A program made the position numbers and the translations under genes. From the NCBI GenBank assembly GCA_964019335.1, contig OZ025730.1:1-64000 (forward strand): a stretch of 64,000 nucleotides of DNA. The letters run 5' to 3'. Positions 21,302-30,908 of this stretch are shown here, in pieces (position 1 is the stretch's first letter; the number at the start of each line of letters is the position of its first letter). Under the pieces are notes generated by a model, which did no database searches, was not told the origin of the DNA, and saw only the letters and a program-made list of their open reading frames with translations. This DNA is from Diplonema japonicum. Lineage: Eukaryota; Euglenozoa; Diplonemea; Diplonemida; Diplonemidae.

Positions 21302-22784
21302 TATGTAATTTTTTTTTTCTTTTTTTTTTTTCTTCCCTGTAAGAGCGATCTCACAAAAAAAAAAAAAAAAAAACTACGGAATAAAAAAAAAAAAAATAAT
21401 AAGGGGATAATTTTTCAAATTCTTTTTTTTTTTTTAAAGCACAAAGAGACAAATATAAAAAAAAAAAGGAGGTGGGGGAAGGGAAACATATACAACAAAA
21501 TAAAATGAAAAGAAAAAAAAACTTGACAAAAAAAAACCCCCCCCTTCCTCTCAACTCTATATTCTTTTCCTTCCCTCCCCCCCCCTTATTCCAAGAAGAA
21601 CAACAGCAGAGCTGTCTCTTCATAAACCAATTGTGTTTTCTATTCTTCATTTCCCCTATTTATTTTATTATATGGGCCTTCTTTTATAACTATACGTGTG
21701 TCTTATTACTCAAAAAAGAACCTTAGGCTATTAAATAGACGTAATACTGCGCTTTTCGCGCCTCATGGGCCAAAAGGGTTTTCATTTTCTTTTTTTAAAT
21801 CTTTTTTTTATTTTCATTTTATTTTTGCGTGGGGGAAGAAAAAAAACAGAAGAAAAAAAAAACCAAGGAAAAGAGCCGAGATTAAAAAAAAGGAGGGTCC
21901 CTGCTCCAAAACACCACTCCTTGACTTTAAAGAGGAAGGGGGGGGGGGGGGGGGGGGGATGCATTTTTGAAAGGAGGGGAAAAAAAGGTTTATCCTGTTT
22001 TTTTTTTCTTTCTTTTTCGCTGCTTTCATCAACAAGTGCTCACGATGTGTTTCAGTCTAGAGGGTGAATACGGACAGGATAGGGAAGAGGGACGGGGGGG
22101 GGGGGGGGGTAGTAAACTCTATTTTCTTTTTTTTTTCACTCTCGTTTCCTTTCTTGATTTAGTATTTTATTTGTTCCTTTCCCTCCCCCCCCCTTTTTTT
22201 TCTGAAACACTACAGCACATAATTAAAAAAAAAGACAATGTAGGTAGCGGGAAAAAAAAAAAAAGAGATCCAAAATCACTACACGTGTTACAAAAGGGGG
22301 CGTACAGGAAACACGTGGGCGATTGCTCTTCTTTTCTTTTGTTTTCTTCACAGGGCTTTCGGGGGGGAGCAGAATAATATAAAAGCTCAATAGAAAGCAG
22401 AAGCCGAGAGGAGGGGGAAGGGGAAATATTGAAAAAGCAATGACGCCACAAAGAGGATATAGGGGGGGGAGAGCAGAGTGCAGCGAAGACACTTTCTTGG
22501 TTTTGGTTGTTACCTTTTTTTTTTTTTTTTTTTTTGTCGTTGTTCCTTATTCACTTTTTTCTTTTTTTTTTCTGATTCAAGAAAAATCGGGGGGGAATTA
22601 AAAAAAAAACAACAAAGAAAAGGTGTGAAACGGAAATGGTGACGGGGGGGGGGGGGGGGGGGGGGGAACTACTGTAGAACTGAAACCACCTATTCTTTTT
22701 TAGTTGACAGTGTGCGGAAAAAAAAAAAGGAAAAGGAAAAAAAAAAAAAAAAATATGATTTACAAAGGATAAAGTCTTTCTCTT
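21302..22784. other. 1.5 kb homopolymer-rich gene-free region
   Basis: Contains G runs at about 21939-21958, 22096-22109 and 22644-22664 and many A/T runs. The short frames are Lys-, Phe- or Pro-rich. No gene or RNA recognised. Confidence 0.65.
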
Positions 22785-23079
22785 TTACCCGCCATTATGC
22801 TGCTCCTCGTCCCCTATTTTTTTTTTTTTTTTTTTTTTTTGGTGATTTATTTCGTTTTTTTCTTCAATTTTCTGCATACCAGGTAGTGCCTTAATATCTG
22901 CCTCGAAGGTAGGCTCGCCGCCAGCTTCTTCGTCCCCCCTGTCAGACATCACTACCCCATCGTAATTCTCGTCACATTCTTCTTGTTCCTCGCCCTCCTC
23001 CCCTGAGCTCCCACCCATGAAGAAAACAACAGCACCACCAACAGCAGCAATGACAAGCGCTGTGCGAAATATGTGTCCG

Positions 23080-23126
<47 letters not shown>

Positions 23127-23377
23127 ATACCAGTAAGACTAATCACGAACAACACGATCATCCAAGCAGGGATCTCCTCTTCCGTCTTCACGATTTCTTT
23201 GAAAGGCTGCAGGAGAAAAAGAGTGTTGCGCGGAGAAAAAGATGAACATACCTCAGCCACAACATTCATCGTAGTCATTTTGTACCTAGTAGAGAGGATC
23301 GATTCTGTGTTCTCAATCTGCGCCGTGAGCTTCGCCACAGTGGTAGCGGTTGTGTTTGTGGGTAAACCGAGAAGCTG

Positions 23378-23409
<32 letters not shown>

Positions 23410-24173
23410 CCCCATACCAAAAACCAAACAGTGTAGACGGGTTCGTTGCTCAACACCACTTTAAAGAAATGCACCTGTGAGTTCGCCACCTCGGCGTAGT
23501 AAGCAATTGAGCTTTTCAGCGAAGCCTGGTCCTGCTCCAGGTTGTTCGTCTGCAGCTCTGCTTGGAACTCATAAATCGGCGAGTCCTCTTTGCCATCCTC
23601 TATAGGCAGGCAGATAAGCGACGACGAGCAGTTCTGGCAGGCCGTGTCGGTAGGGTAGTAGCCGACAGCCGCAGCGGGGGTGAATGGAGAAACAACGTTC
23701 TGGCAAGCAGTTGAAAGGTTTGTCATGAGGAAAGTGTAGGCGGGGAGGCTGCATTCGCACTCGGGCACCAACGAAGGTGAGAATGTGATATTTTGCTTCA
23801 CAGACTGCGCTTTTTCCAAACAGCTGAGGAAGAAGTTGGACTCCGGCAGACAGTCGTCCGCCGCAGTAGGCTTCGCGAACGTGAGAACCTTCCCTGTCAC
23901 GCTGTTCGCAGAGCACACGGTGTTCATGGCATTGAGGTACCCTACTGTGTTTAACCGTGCTACCCACTCACAGTCTTTCCTCTTGCGGTCATCCGTTTCT
24001 GTTTCACACCCACACCCATGGTCAATCACGGTGTCGTTAATACCCGCGTCTACCCTGCACATCTTCCATGCATCCACCACCGTCTGTACCTTCGCTTCAC
24101 AAAACTCTTCTGCGGGCTGTGACTCTGCTATTATGACAAGGCATGATATGAAGATGGCGATGTAACGGATCAT
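22785..24173 (-). CDS. Cys-rich type I membrane protein
   Basis: Five exons: 24173-23418, 23374-23252, 23206-23131, 23059-22880 and 22813-22785. The introns are 43, 45, 71 and 66 bases; the frame is kept throughout and gives 387 residues. An N-terminal signal peptide (MIRYIAIFISCLVIIAES) is followed by an ectodomain with about 15 cysteines and several N-x-S/T sites (to about 290). One membrane span follows (AWMIVLFVISLT joined to ALVIAAVGGAVVFF), then an acidic cytoplasmic tail (SSGEEGEEQEECDENYDG) ending NGG. The third intron is mostly a 46-base T run on the coding strand. Not recognised; the layout suggests a surface or endomembrane receptor-like protein. The next gene upstream is also a type I membrane protein. 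Confidence 0.83.
23080..23125. repeat. 46-base poly(A) run within an intron
   Basis: The longest pure run seen, inside the third intron of the Cys-rich membrane protein gene, between its GTATG donor and CACAG acceptor (T on the coding strand). Confidence 0.85.
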
Positions 24174-24327
24174 GGTGTAGCCCCCTACTCCTGTTGACGA
24201 TGGGGCAAGCGAGGGGGAAAAGGGGAGGGAATAATGTATACTTTAACAAAGAATCTTATTACAAACTTACATCATGTGGGTTACATCTAAACTAAAAAGA
24301 GAAAGAGAAAGAAACGTATTCTAGAGA

Positions 24328-25632
24328 TCATTCTTGCCTTGCGGGACTGTCGAAGACCCTGTTGATAGGATTGCCGTTTGGCGACTGTGGGGGATGGTGC
24401 TCGACGTGGAGTGGGGGACGTGGTGCTTCTTCGTCGTTGTCGTGGTACTTAAGCTCTGCGGGTTGCTTTTTTTGCTGCGATTTGTTTCTTGTGAGGATGA
24501 CGGCAACGATGCCGCCTGCCACTAGCAGGACGCAGCACACAACGATGAGGGCGATGGCAACAGGTGGGAGGTCGTCGTCGCTGCTCGAGGCGCCCCCCCG
24601 AGCGGGGAGCTGTCCCCCAGGAGCCCCTCCGGGGGAGTTCGTCGCAGACGACCACCCGTTGGGGGACCCCACCGTGCACGATGGGTAGTTGTAGTAACCA
24701 GCCAGACAACTATTGCACGTCTTGCCACCATATCCTTGCCCGCATGTGCACACACACTCCGCCCCTGACCGGTGTGCCACTCCATGGGAATTGCACACCA
24801 CATGGCTGCATGGTGACGTGCCCACACCTTGCTGGCACGTTGGGTACCCGTAGTACCCTGCGCTGCACGTCTCGCACGCCTGCCCTGCGTACCCTGTGCT
24901 GCAATCGCACGAGCAGCTGTTGAGCACGGTGTTCCACTTCGCGGCCCCCCTGCTAGAGCACTGCATGTTGCTGCACGCCGACGTCGATGACGAACAATAA
25001 GGGTGCCCCGTGTAGCCTGCAGCGCACTGCGAGCACGACGTCCCCGCGTACCCTTGGTTGCACAGGCAGTTGCATGAGCCTGATACGTAATAAGGGGACC
25101 CCCTGTTGTTGCACGTAGCTGACGAGCACGACGATGCGAGTTTGCATGAAGGGTAGCCGGTGTAGCCTGTTGCACATTGCGTGCAGCTCTGCGAGGTGTA
25201 CCCAGGGTGGCAGTTGCAGGTGCAGGTGGTCCCAACATATGCCTTGGTGCCGTAGGTGCAGGAGCTGCAGGCGGTGGTTGGTTGAATGCACTGACCTTGC
25301 GTGTTGCAAACCCATCCCGCAGCGCAGGTGCACGAGGGGACACAGGCCCCGCTTGACCCACAGACCTCATTGCTGCCACATCCACACTCTGCAGGGCGGT
25401 TGTTGCAGTTGAACTGCGAACATGCGTAACACAGCCCGTTCCCAGAACAGTACATCCCTTGGCTGCACGCACACCCTTGCGAGTTGCAGTTACACCCCGT
25501 TGCTTGCAGCGTTCTCCAGCGCTCCACCACTACTGCCACTCCAGGTTCCCCGTCCAGCTCCATCCCAGCCTTCACCTCCCATCCCGTCGAGGCACCCACC
25601 GCAGCCAATAGTAATATCGGTCCCGCCAGCAT
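24328..25632 (-). CDS. EGF-rich type I membrane protein
   Basis: 434 residues from the ATG at 25632, which comes two bases after CCCTTAG, a likely trans-splice acceptor (AG at 25635-25636). The hydrophobic N-terminus (MLAGPILLLAAVGAST) is a signal peptide. The ectodomain (about 45-335) has at least five tandem EGF/laminin-like Cys modules of the type CxCxxGYxGxxCxxCxxGYxGYPxC. A Ser/Gly-rich stalk, a single span (LPPVAIALIVVCCVLLVAGG, then IVAVIL) and a basic, Pro-rich cytoplasmic tail follow. Such repeats usually serve adhesion or ligand binding. No intron is needed. The specific role is unknown. Confidence 0.87.
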   Translation of the reverse strand: MLAGPILLLAAVGASTGWEVKAGMELDGEPGVAVVVERWRTLQATGCNCNSQGCACSQGMYCSGNGLCYACSQFNCNNRPAECGCGSNEVCGSSGACVPSCTCAAGWVCNTQGQCIQPTTACSSCTYGTKAYVGTTCTCNCHPGYTSQSCTQCATGYTGYPSCKLASSCSSATCNNRGSPYYVSGSCNCLCNQGYAGTSCSQCAAGYTGHPYCSSSTSACSNMQCSSRGAAKWNTVLNSCSCDCSTGYAGQACETCSAGYYGYPTCQQGVGTSPCSHVVCNSHGVAHRSGAECVCTCGQGYGGKTCNSCLAGYYNYPSCTVGSPNGWSSATNSPGGAPGGQLPARGGASSSDDDLPPVAIALIVVCCVLLVAGGIVAVILTRNKSQQKKQPAELKYHDNDEEAPRPPLHVEHHPPQSPNGNPINRVFDSPARQE

Positions 25633-25867
25633 GCCTAAGGGTGGGTAACATTGCGGAACAAGAGTCTCAAATAAACATTGAAAGAATCTAACTGGAAAAA
25701 GAAAGAAAGGTATATTACAACAGGGGTACGGGGGAGGATTAAAAAGGGGGAGAAGTGGTAACAGTAAAAAAAAAAAGAGGAGATACAAATAAAGTCTCTA
25801 TAGGGAGAAAGGAGAAAAAAAAAAGGTACAAAGAGAGGAGAAACATCCGCAAAAAAGACTTTTCTAT

Positions 25868-26725
25868 TTAAAAGTCAGGAAGAGGCGCAGGGGTAACCTT
25901 TATAGGTGTCAAGAGAGCCGCGGGAGTGGAGGGGGGGGGTATAGGCCGCAAGTGAGGTCTAGCTGCAGGTAGAGCAGAGATGAGAGGGGGAAAGGGTTCC
26001 GCGGCAATAACGACGGGAACGGGCTCGGCAGGGGCGATGATGACAGGGCAGTCGATTGCCAAGGGCACGGGACAAGTTGCCAAGGGAGCGGGACACGGAG
26101 GCATCAACCTATTTTGAATTTCTTTTTTCCCCCCCACCCCACACCTGTACGGCCTTGTGGGCTCTATCTCAGTGCACCTCACTGTCTCCTGTCTAACAGT
26201 GCATCTATGCGCGTCCAACGGCAACAGTGTCCTTGACTTGTCTTTAAGATGTTCTTCCCTCAAAAGAGACGGCCCGCTGGACAAAGGGCGTACAGGGTCC
26301 AAGGTAAAGGGCTTAATAGAGAAGGCAGGGTGGTCGGGTAGAGGCAAAGGAAGCTGATGTGGTGCCGGAGGTGGGGGTAGAGACGCAACAGGAGCAACGT
26401 GAGGTGTGGCTGCAGAGGGGTAAGGGATGGGCCCCACCACATCTGTGATGTTAGGTTGGATGACATACAGCTGGCAATAGTCCGCCAGAGGTGTATTGGG
26501 CAGTAGATCCTTCCATGCGCCTGTCGTATCGTCCAGAGCTTGGATCTTCCCCACCTCCACCTTTTGCATTTCAACCCCTTCCGGCCGATTTACTAACGCT
26601 TCCATCTTCAACACGCGTTCGATCTCCTTCTCCAGCTCCACTGTGCAGGGGAGCCCGTTGAACCCTATCTCGATGTTGCACTTCTTGCCGTACATGTCGG
26701 CTGCGATGAACGTTGTGAAAACCAT
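25868..26725 (-). CDS. Protein with BILBO1-like N-terminal domain
   Basis: 285 residues. The N-terminal 95 residues (MVFTTFIAADMYGKKCN to LADYCQLYVIQPN) resemble the ubiquitin-like N-terminal domain of BILBO1, the flagellar pocket collar protein of trypanosomes. This includes the end motif DYCQLYV-x-QP and the spacing to an upstream W-x-DL motif (AWKDLL). The remainder is Pro/Ala/Leu-rich and disordered, with a basic patch around 155-205. BILBO1 itself continues with EF-hands and a coiled coil; neither is present here, so this is a relative of the domain, not an orthologue. The domain is known from Euglenozoa and is one reason for placing the organism there. Confidence 0.75.
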   Translation of the reverse strand: MVFTTFIAADMYGKKCNIEIGFNGLPCTVELEKEIERVLKMEALVNRPEGVEMQKVEVGKIQALDDTTGAWKDLLPNTPLADYCQLYVIQPNITDVVGPIPYPSAATPHVAPVASLPPPPAPHQLPLPLPDHPAFSIKPFTLDPVRPLSSGPSLLREEHLKDKSRTLLPLDAHRCTVRQETVRCTEIEPTRPYRCGVGGKKEIQNRLMPPCPAPLATCPVPLAIDCPVIIAPAEPVPVVIAAEPFPPLISALPAARPHLRPIPPPSTPAALLTPIKVTPAPLPDF

Positions 26726-26952
26726 TTCTTTTTTATTTTATTATACTTTTTTTACCCCCTCGCCCCTCCTTTTACGATTTCTTTTTTCGATATGCGAGGA
26801 GGAAAAAAAAAAAACACAGAAATAAAAAAAAAAACACTTTTAAAAAAAAGGGGGGGGGATGGGAGGAGAAGGTGTATTCACAGAAGATTTCCGAGCCACC
26901 TTTGTATTTTTCTTTTTTACACACTTTTTTTTTTTTTTTTTGAAAAACCTCC

Positions 26953-28212
26953 TCACAACTCATTTTCGTCCACCGCCATTGCCTGGTTGGTCGCGTGTAT
27001 CATTTCGATGAGCGAGGAGAACATGTTGGCATCAATGTGCTGCGTGAGGTTCGACCCTGGGGATGCAGGGTCCTCAATGTGAATACACCTGTTTCGGTAC
27101 TGATGGGTAGAGTAGCGCGCATGGCTCTTCGGCAACAACTCGTCAAGCGACAGCGAGATAACGGTGGCATCGTAATTGAACTCATACGCGTAGAAAAAGA
27201 AGAATTTGGGGAAGAGGAGAAGCAGTTGCTCCCGGTCCTGGGAGGTAAGGTAAGGGTACTGCACCTCCGTGGGAGGCGGGTACGGATCCTTGACATTACT
27301 GGGGTCAAGCCAAGTAATCTCATCCTTCATGAGAAGGAAGTAAATAACCATCAATGTAAGCGAATACGAGTCCAGAACCCCTGGAACAACACCAGTTAGC
27401 TTCCCCCATCTTTTCAACCCCCTAACCAACTCAGACACCAAGATAGAGCGCACGGCATACGCCATAATTACTGCTGTCGAGTGAGTTCCCCGCATTTCAT
27501 TCCCGCCGTTGGTGATGGCGAACTTCAGGGTGTCGATCATCCTGTCCGACTTAGGGTCGCATTCTGTCTTCACAACCCTTGACTGCTGCCTGCTTGTCCG
27601 CCGTTTGTACTCAACATCTCTGAAGGTGTCTGCAAGGAGCCACTTTAGAACCCTCTTCCCTGTGATGTAAGGCCCAGTTACCTCCAGATCGACTGGGTCA
27701 GTCACCAAAGCTGTGTTGCTCATCCAGCCCCCTATGACATTTACTTTTACACGTTTGGCGTCTGCCTCGTTTTGGATCATCTGAAAAAAAAGATTTTTAA
27801 AAGGAGAAATCCATACATTTTCAATGTATTCTCTTAGTGCGTTGCACATAGCGAGTTTCATGGGCGGCATGGTGAGGACTCCTAGTATCCCTTTGACACT
27901 CTCGACTATCTGTTTTTTTTTTTTTTTTTTTTTTTTTTTGGAGGGGAATTGTTGTACCTTTTTCATGCGGTCTTCTGGGATTTCTTGGAGCTGGACCTCA
28001 ACCTCTGCAGAGACTTCGCTGCTGGATCTATTTCTGTCTCTTATGGACCCCCTTCGGCCTTCGTTGTGTCTCTCATCCCGTCTTGGTCTTCTCTCTCTTC
28101 GGTCTTCTCTATCCCTCCAATCTTGCCTGTCGTCCCGGTACCTCCTGCCACCGTCATGCTGTCTGGGCCTTCTGTCCCTTCTGTAGTCATCCCTTTCTCT
28201 GCCGCCATACAT
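26953..28212 (-). CDS. Non-canonical poly(A)/uridylyl transferase-like protein
   Basis: Start at the ATG at 28212 (MYGGRER). Two introns are inferred: 27957-27910 (48 bases, GTACAAC to AACAG) and 27816-27781 (36 bases, GTATGG to TTTCAG). Both are in frame and stop-free. Removing them gives 391 residues and deletes a poly-Lys stretch and WISPFKNLFF. The first 60 residues are an Arg/Asp/Glu-rich tail of the RNA-binding type. The body matches the TRF4/TUTase nucleotidyltransferase family: VIGGWMSNTALVTDPVDLEV in place of the GS...DxD motif (here D-x-E), and the central-domain signature LVRGLKRWGK...VLDSYSLTLMVIYFLL. Proteins of this type add A or U tails to RNA. Activity is plausible but not certain because the palm motif is atypical. 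Confidence 0.75.
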   Translation of the reverse strand: MYGGRERDDYRRDRRPRQHDGGRRYRDDRQDWRDREDRRERRPRRDERHNEGRRGSIRDRNRSSSEVSAEVEVQLQEIPEDRMKKVQQFPSKKKKKKKKKQIVESVKGILGVLTMPPMKLAMCNALREYIENVWISPFKNLFFQMIQNEADAKRVKVNVIGGWMSNTALVTDPVDLEVTGPYITGKRVLKWLLADTFRDVEYKRRTSRQQSRVVKTECDPKSDRMIDTLKFAITNGGNEMRGTHSTAVIMAYAVRSILVSELVRGLKRWGKLTGVVPGVLDSYSLTLMVIYFLLMKDEITWLDPSNVKDPYPPPTEVQYPYLTSQDREQLLLLFPKFFFFYAYEFNYDATVISLSLDELLPKSHARYSTHQYRNRCIHIEDPASPGSNLTQHIDANMFSSLIEMIHATNQAMAVDENEL

Positions 28213-28300
28213 TATGTTACTTTGATGTGAATTTGTTACGCATAAAAAAAACGAATTAGGAAAAAAAAAACAGAGGGAATAACAAAAAAAAAAATCCTTA

Positions 28301-28337
<37 letters not shown>

Positions 28338-28734
28338 CCCCTCCCCCTGGTTGTGAAGAAGCGATAGTTTTGACAATCAACACGGTGTCTAACGAGTTGG
28401 TGTCGTTTTTTCTTTTTTTTTTTTTATTTCTCTTTTTTTTTTCTCCCCCTCTCCAAGCATTTTTTTTTTATCTTCCAAAGTGTTTTTCTTTTTTTTTTTG
28501 ATATGTTACACAGAAGCACACCACACTCCTAAGTTCCTTTTTTTTTTTAAAAATTTTTGTTTAAAAAAAAGAAAGAAACAAAAAAATGGGAAGGGGGGGG
28601 AGCTTTTTTTTCTTTTCTCTTCTTTCTTTTTTCAAAAAGGCTTATTAGGGGTACCTAAAAATCCTTCCCCCTTGTTAGTACAGAATATGTGGAACCCCCC
28701 CCCCCCCCCCCCCCGCCGCCTCTATTCTTCTCAT
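28213..28734. other. Homopolymer-rich spacer
   Basis: Holds T runs (about 28303-28337), A/T mixtures and a C run (about 28688-28714). No gene seen. Confidence 0.6.
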
Positions 28735-28748
28735 CTAAACACCAATCG

Positions 28749-28785
<37 letters not shown>

Positions 28786-29832
28786 TTCCCCCCCCCCTCG
28801 TATTTTCCCCTCTTTTCTTTCTTCATACCTCCCGTCATGGTTAGAATCCTTTTCTGAGGCGTCGCAAAAATACCGCAGGCAAGCATCTTCCAGAAGGTTG
28901 TGGGTGATGTGGGGGAAGTCGGTGGACAGGTCAGAGAGGGCCTTTTTTATTATTTTTTTTTTTCCCCCCCTCTTCTTCCAAGATACCTTTTGGAACTCAA
29001 AGATCTGATGCCCGAAACCCCCACCGTGTGACCCAAACGAAAACTTCACATCTGTGCCGGACGCGCTGGTGCAGGACCCCGGGGGCTCGAACAATTCTGC
29101 GGCAGGTTCTCTGGCAAGATAGTTGAAGTAATCGGTTGTGACCTTCTGCCCCGGATCGAAGGAAGACAGGTCGTTGGCCGGCTTGTCGTAACTAGCGATC
29201 TCCTGGTCAGGGGCGTCACCTTTGCCTTCATCGTAAAATCTCCAGTCCCGATCGTCGGTGTCTTCCTCTGGTTTTTGTTGGTGGTCGGAGGGGCCGATTT
29301 CCCGACGGAAAAGTCGTGAAAAAGTAGTTCTCCAAGGCAGCCAGTTCCCAGGTGCGTCTGCACCGGCGGTTCTGTTGATTTGCTTGACGTAGAAGTCAAG
29401 GGAATGGTATTTCCCGTCCATCGCCCTCATGACCCCGTTGTAGTTTACAACTACAGTGTCGCGTACCAGGACGCGTTCTTCATTGAGTACAGAGCCTTTA
29501 GGAGTCGCGAAGGGCATCAATGTCCCGTTCACGGAAACGTTTGCGCAGCTCCCGTCGTTTAGCAGGTACAGGCGGCCTTCATTGAACCTCGCTATGAATG
29601 AAAAGACCCTGCCTTGCGATGCGTGGTCCATGCGTAGCCACTGCTTCTTCTCGCTGTAGTGTACCGCCCCCGCTTGGGTCTGGCTGTCCAGACCGTTATT
29701 CATCGGAATGGTCGTCCCTGTGTGCACGCTGAACTCCTGGGGGAACATGGACATGGTGGGGTTCCTCGGCGCCCCGCCTTTAGCCATACCCATGCAGAGC
29801 GAGAGCAATAACGCTGCCCTGAGCCATGGCAT
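28735..29832 (-). CDS. Secreted protein of unknown function
   Basis: Exons 29832-28987, 28941-28829 and 28750-28735. The introns are 45 bases (GTATCTTGG to AAAAAG) and 78 bases (GTATGAAG to CACACAG), both in frame and stop-free. Spliced length is 324 residues. The N-terminus MPWLRAALLLSLCMGMAKGG is a signal peptide, and there are several N-glycosylation sites (NVS, NGT, NRT). The first 170 residues have alternating beta-strand patterns (QWLRMDH, RVFSFIARFNEGRLYLL) that faintly recall the ependymin/LolA-like fold; I do not claim it. The middle is Asp/Glu-rich and the end Cys-poor. No membrane anchor. Confidence 0.7.
28752..28781. repeat. GT/CA dinucleotide microsatellite
   Basis: About 15 TG units on the plus strand, at the 3' end of an intron. 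Its last CACAG forms the splice acceptor on the minus strand. Confidence 0.85.
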
Positions 29833-30721
29833 TTTGTTTTTGTTTTTGTGTTTCTATTTTTTTGAAGTTGCTTTTTTTTTCTTTCTTTTTTTTTTTTTTT
29901 TTTTTTTTCGCTTTTTGACTTATTACTTAAAAAGACGGAAAACTTCTATTTATTTTGTCAATTTTTGTAGCATGGCTGAACTGGTACCTTTTTCTTTTCC
30001 CTTTTTTTTTTTTTTTTTTGAAAAAGCTGGGGTCAACTTTTTGGAGTACATCTGCCTGGAGGTTGCAACACTGACTAATGCAAGGCGCTTTCACAAAAAG
30101 GGCTAACCGATTGGGACGTGCCATGGAAAAACTGATGGGAAAGTTCGCATCAAAAAAAAAAGAACAAAGGTGGGGAAAGAAACAGAGAAGTGTGCAAGGG
30201 GGGGAGGGGGGTGTGTGCTCACTGTAATCGGTTTCAGGGTGTCATGTACAGCCACGCCGTTCTTTTTTTTCGCCAGGTGCACACTTCACTGATGATTGCG
30301 GCGCTTTGACATATTTTTCCACAGAAACCGGAGCCCCCACAGAGTGGCACCGTTACACAGCTACTATAAAAAAAATTACAAAACAGAACAAAAAAAAAAT
30401 CGACAATGTGCAGTGACGAACTCTTTCCTTTTTCATTTTTCTCCCCCTCCTCCACCCCCAGCTTTTGTCCGTCTGCTAAGGGGGGGGGGGGGGGGGGGGG
30501 AATGAAACCACACCCCACGCAACACTCCCGAAGGGTGGGATGACAAACAATAAAAATATTTAAAAAAAAAAGGGGGGGGGAATCACTGGTGACGAGAAGT
30601 GCTGGCAACGACCCACCAAACAAAGAATTAAGAAACAAAAGGAAAGGGAAAGTGCGAAACTAGTTTCTTTTTTTCTAAGGGATTCTTGTTCTTGTTTTTG
30701 TTTTTGTTTTTTCTTTTTTTT
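29833..30721. other. Gene-poor spacer of about 890 bases
   Basis: T runs (29888-29908, 30004-30020), a G run (30481-30500) and two patches of normal complexity (30045-30130 and 30220-30400). The first patch gives a 65-codon minus-strand frame (MARPNRLALFVKAP, then poly-Lys) that I regard as doubtful. No tRNA or snRNA recognised. Confidence 0.5.
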
Positions 30722-30873
30722 TTAACTGTTTTCAGGGGAGACGGACCTCCTCGCCCTCTCTGGAAGGGGCGTGTCTATGGTGCTGGATGAAACAGAATTG
30801 GGGTCCACAAACTCGGCACCAAACTCAGGGGTCGTGAGGATCGTCACGTGGTCGACTACTTGCTTACCAATTT

Positions 30874-30908
<35 letters not shown>

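Noticed and set aside
30234..30638. Minus-strand 134-codon frame with Cys residues
   Set aside because: It crosses a G run and A/T runs and lacks a plausible start.
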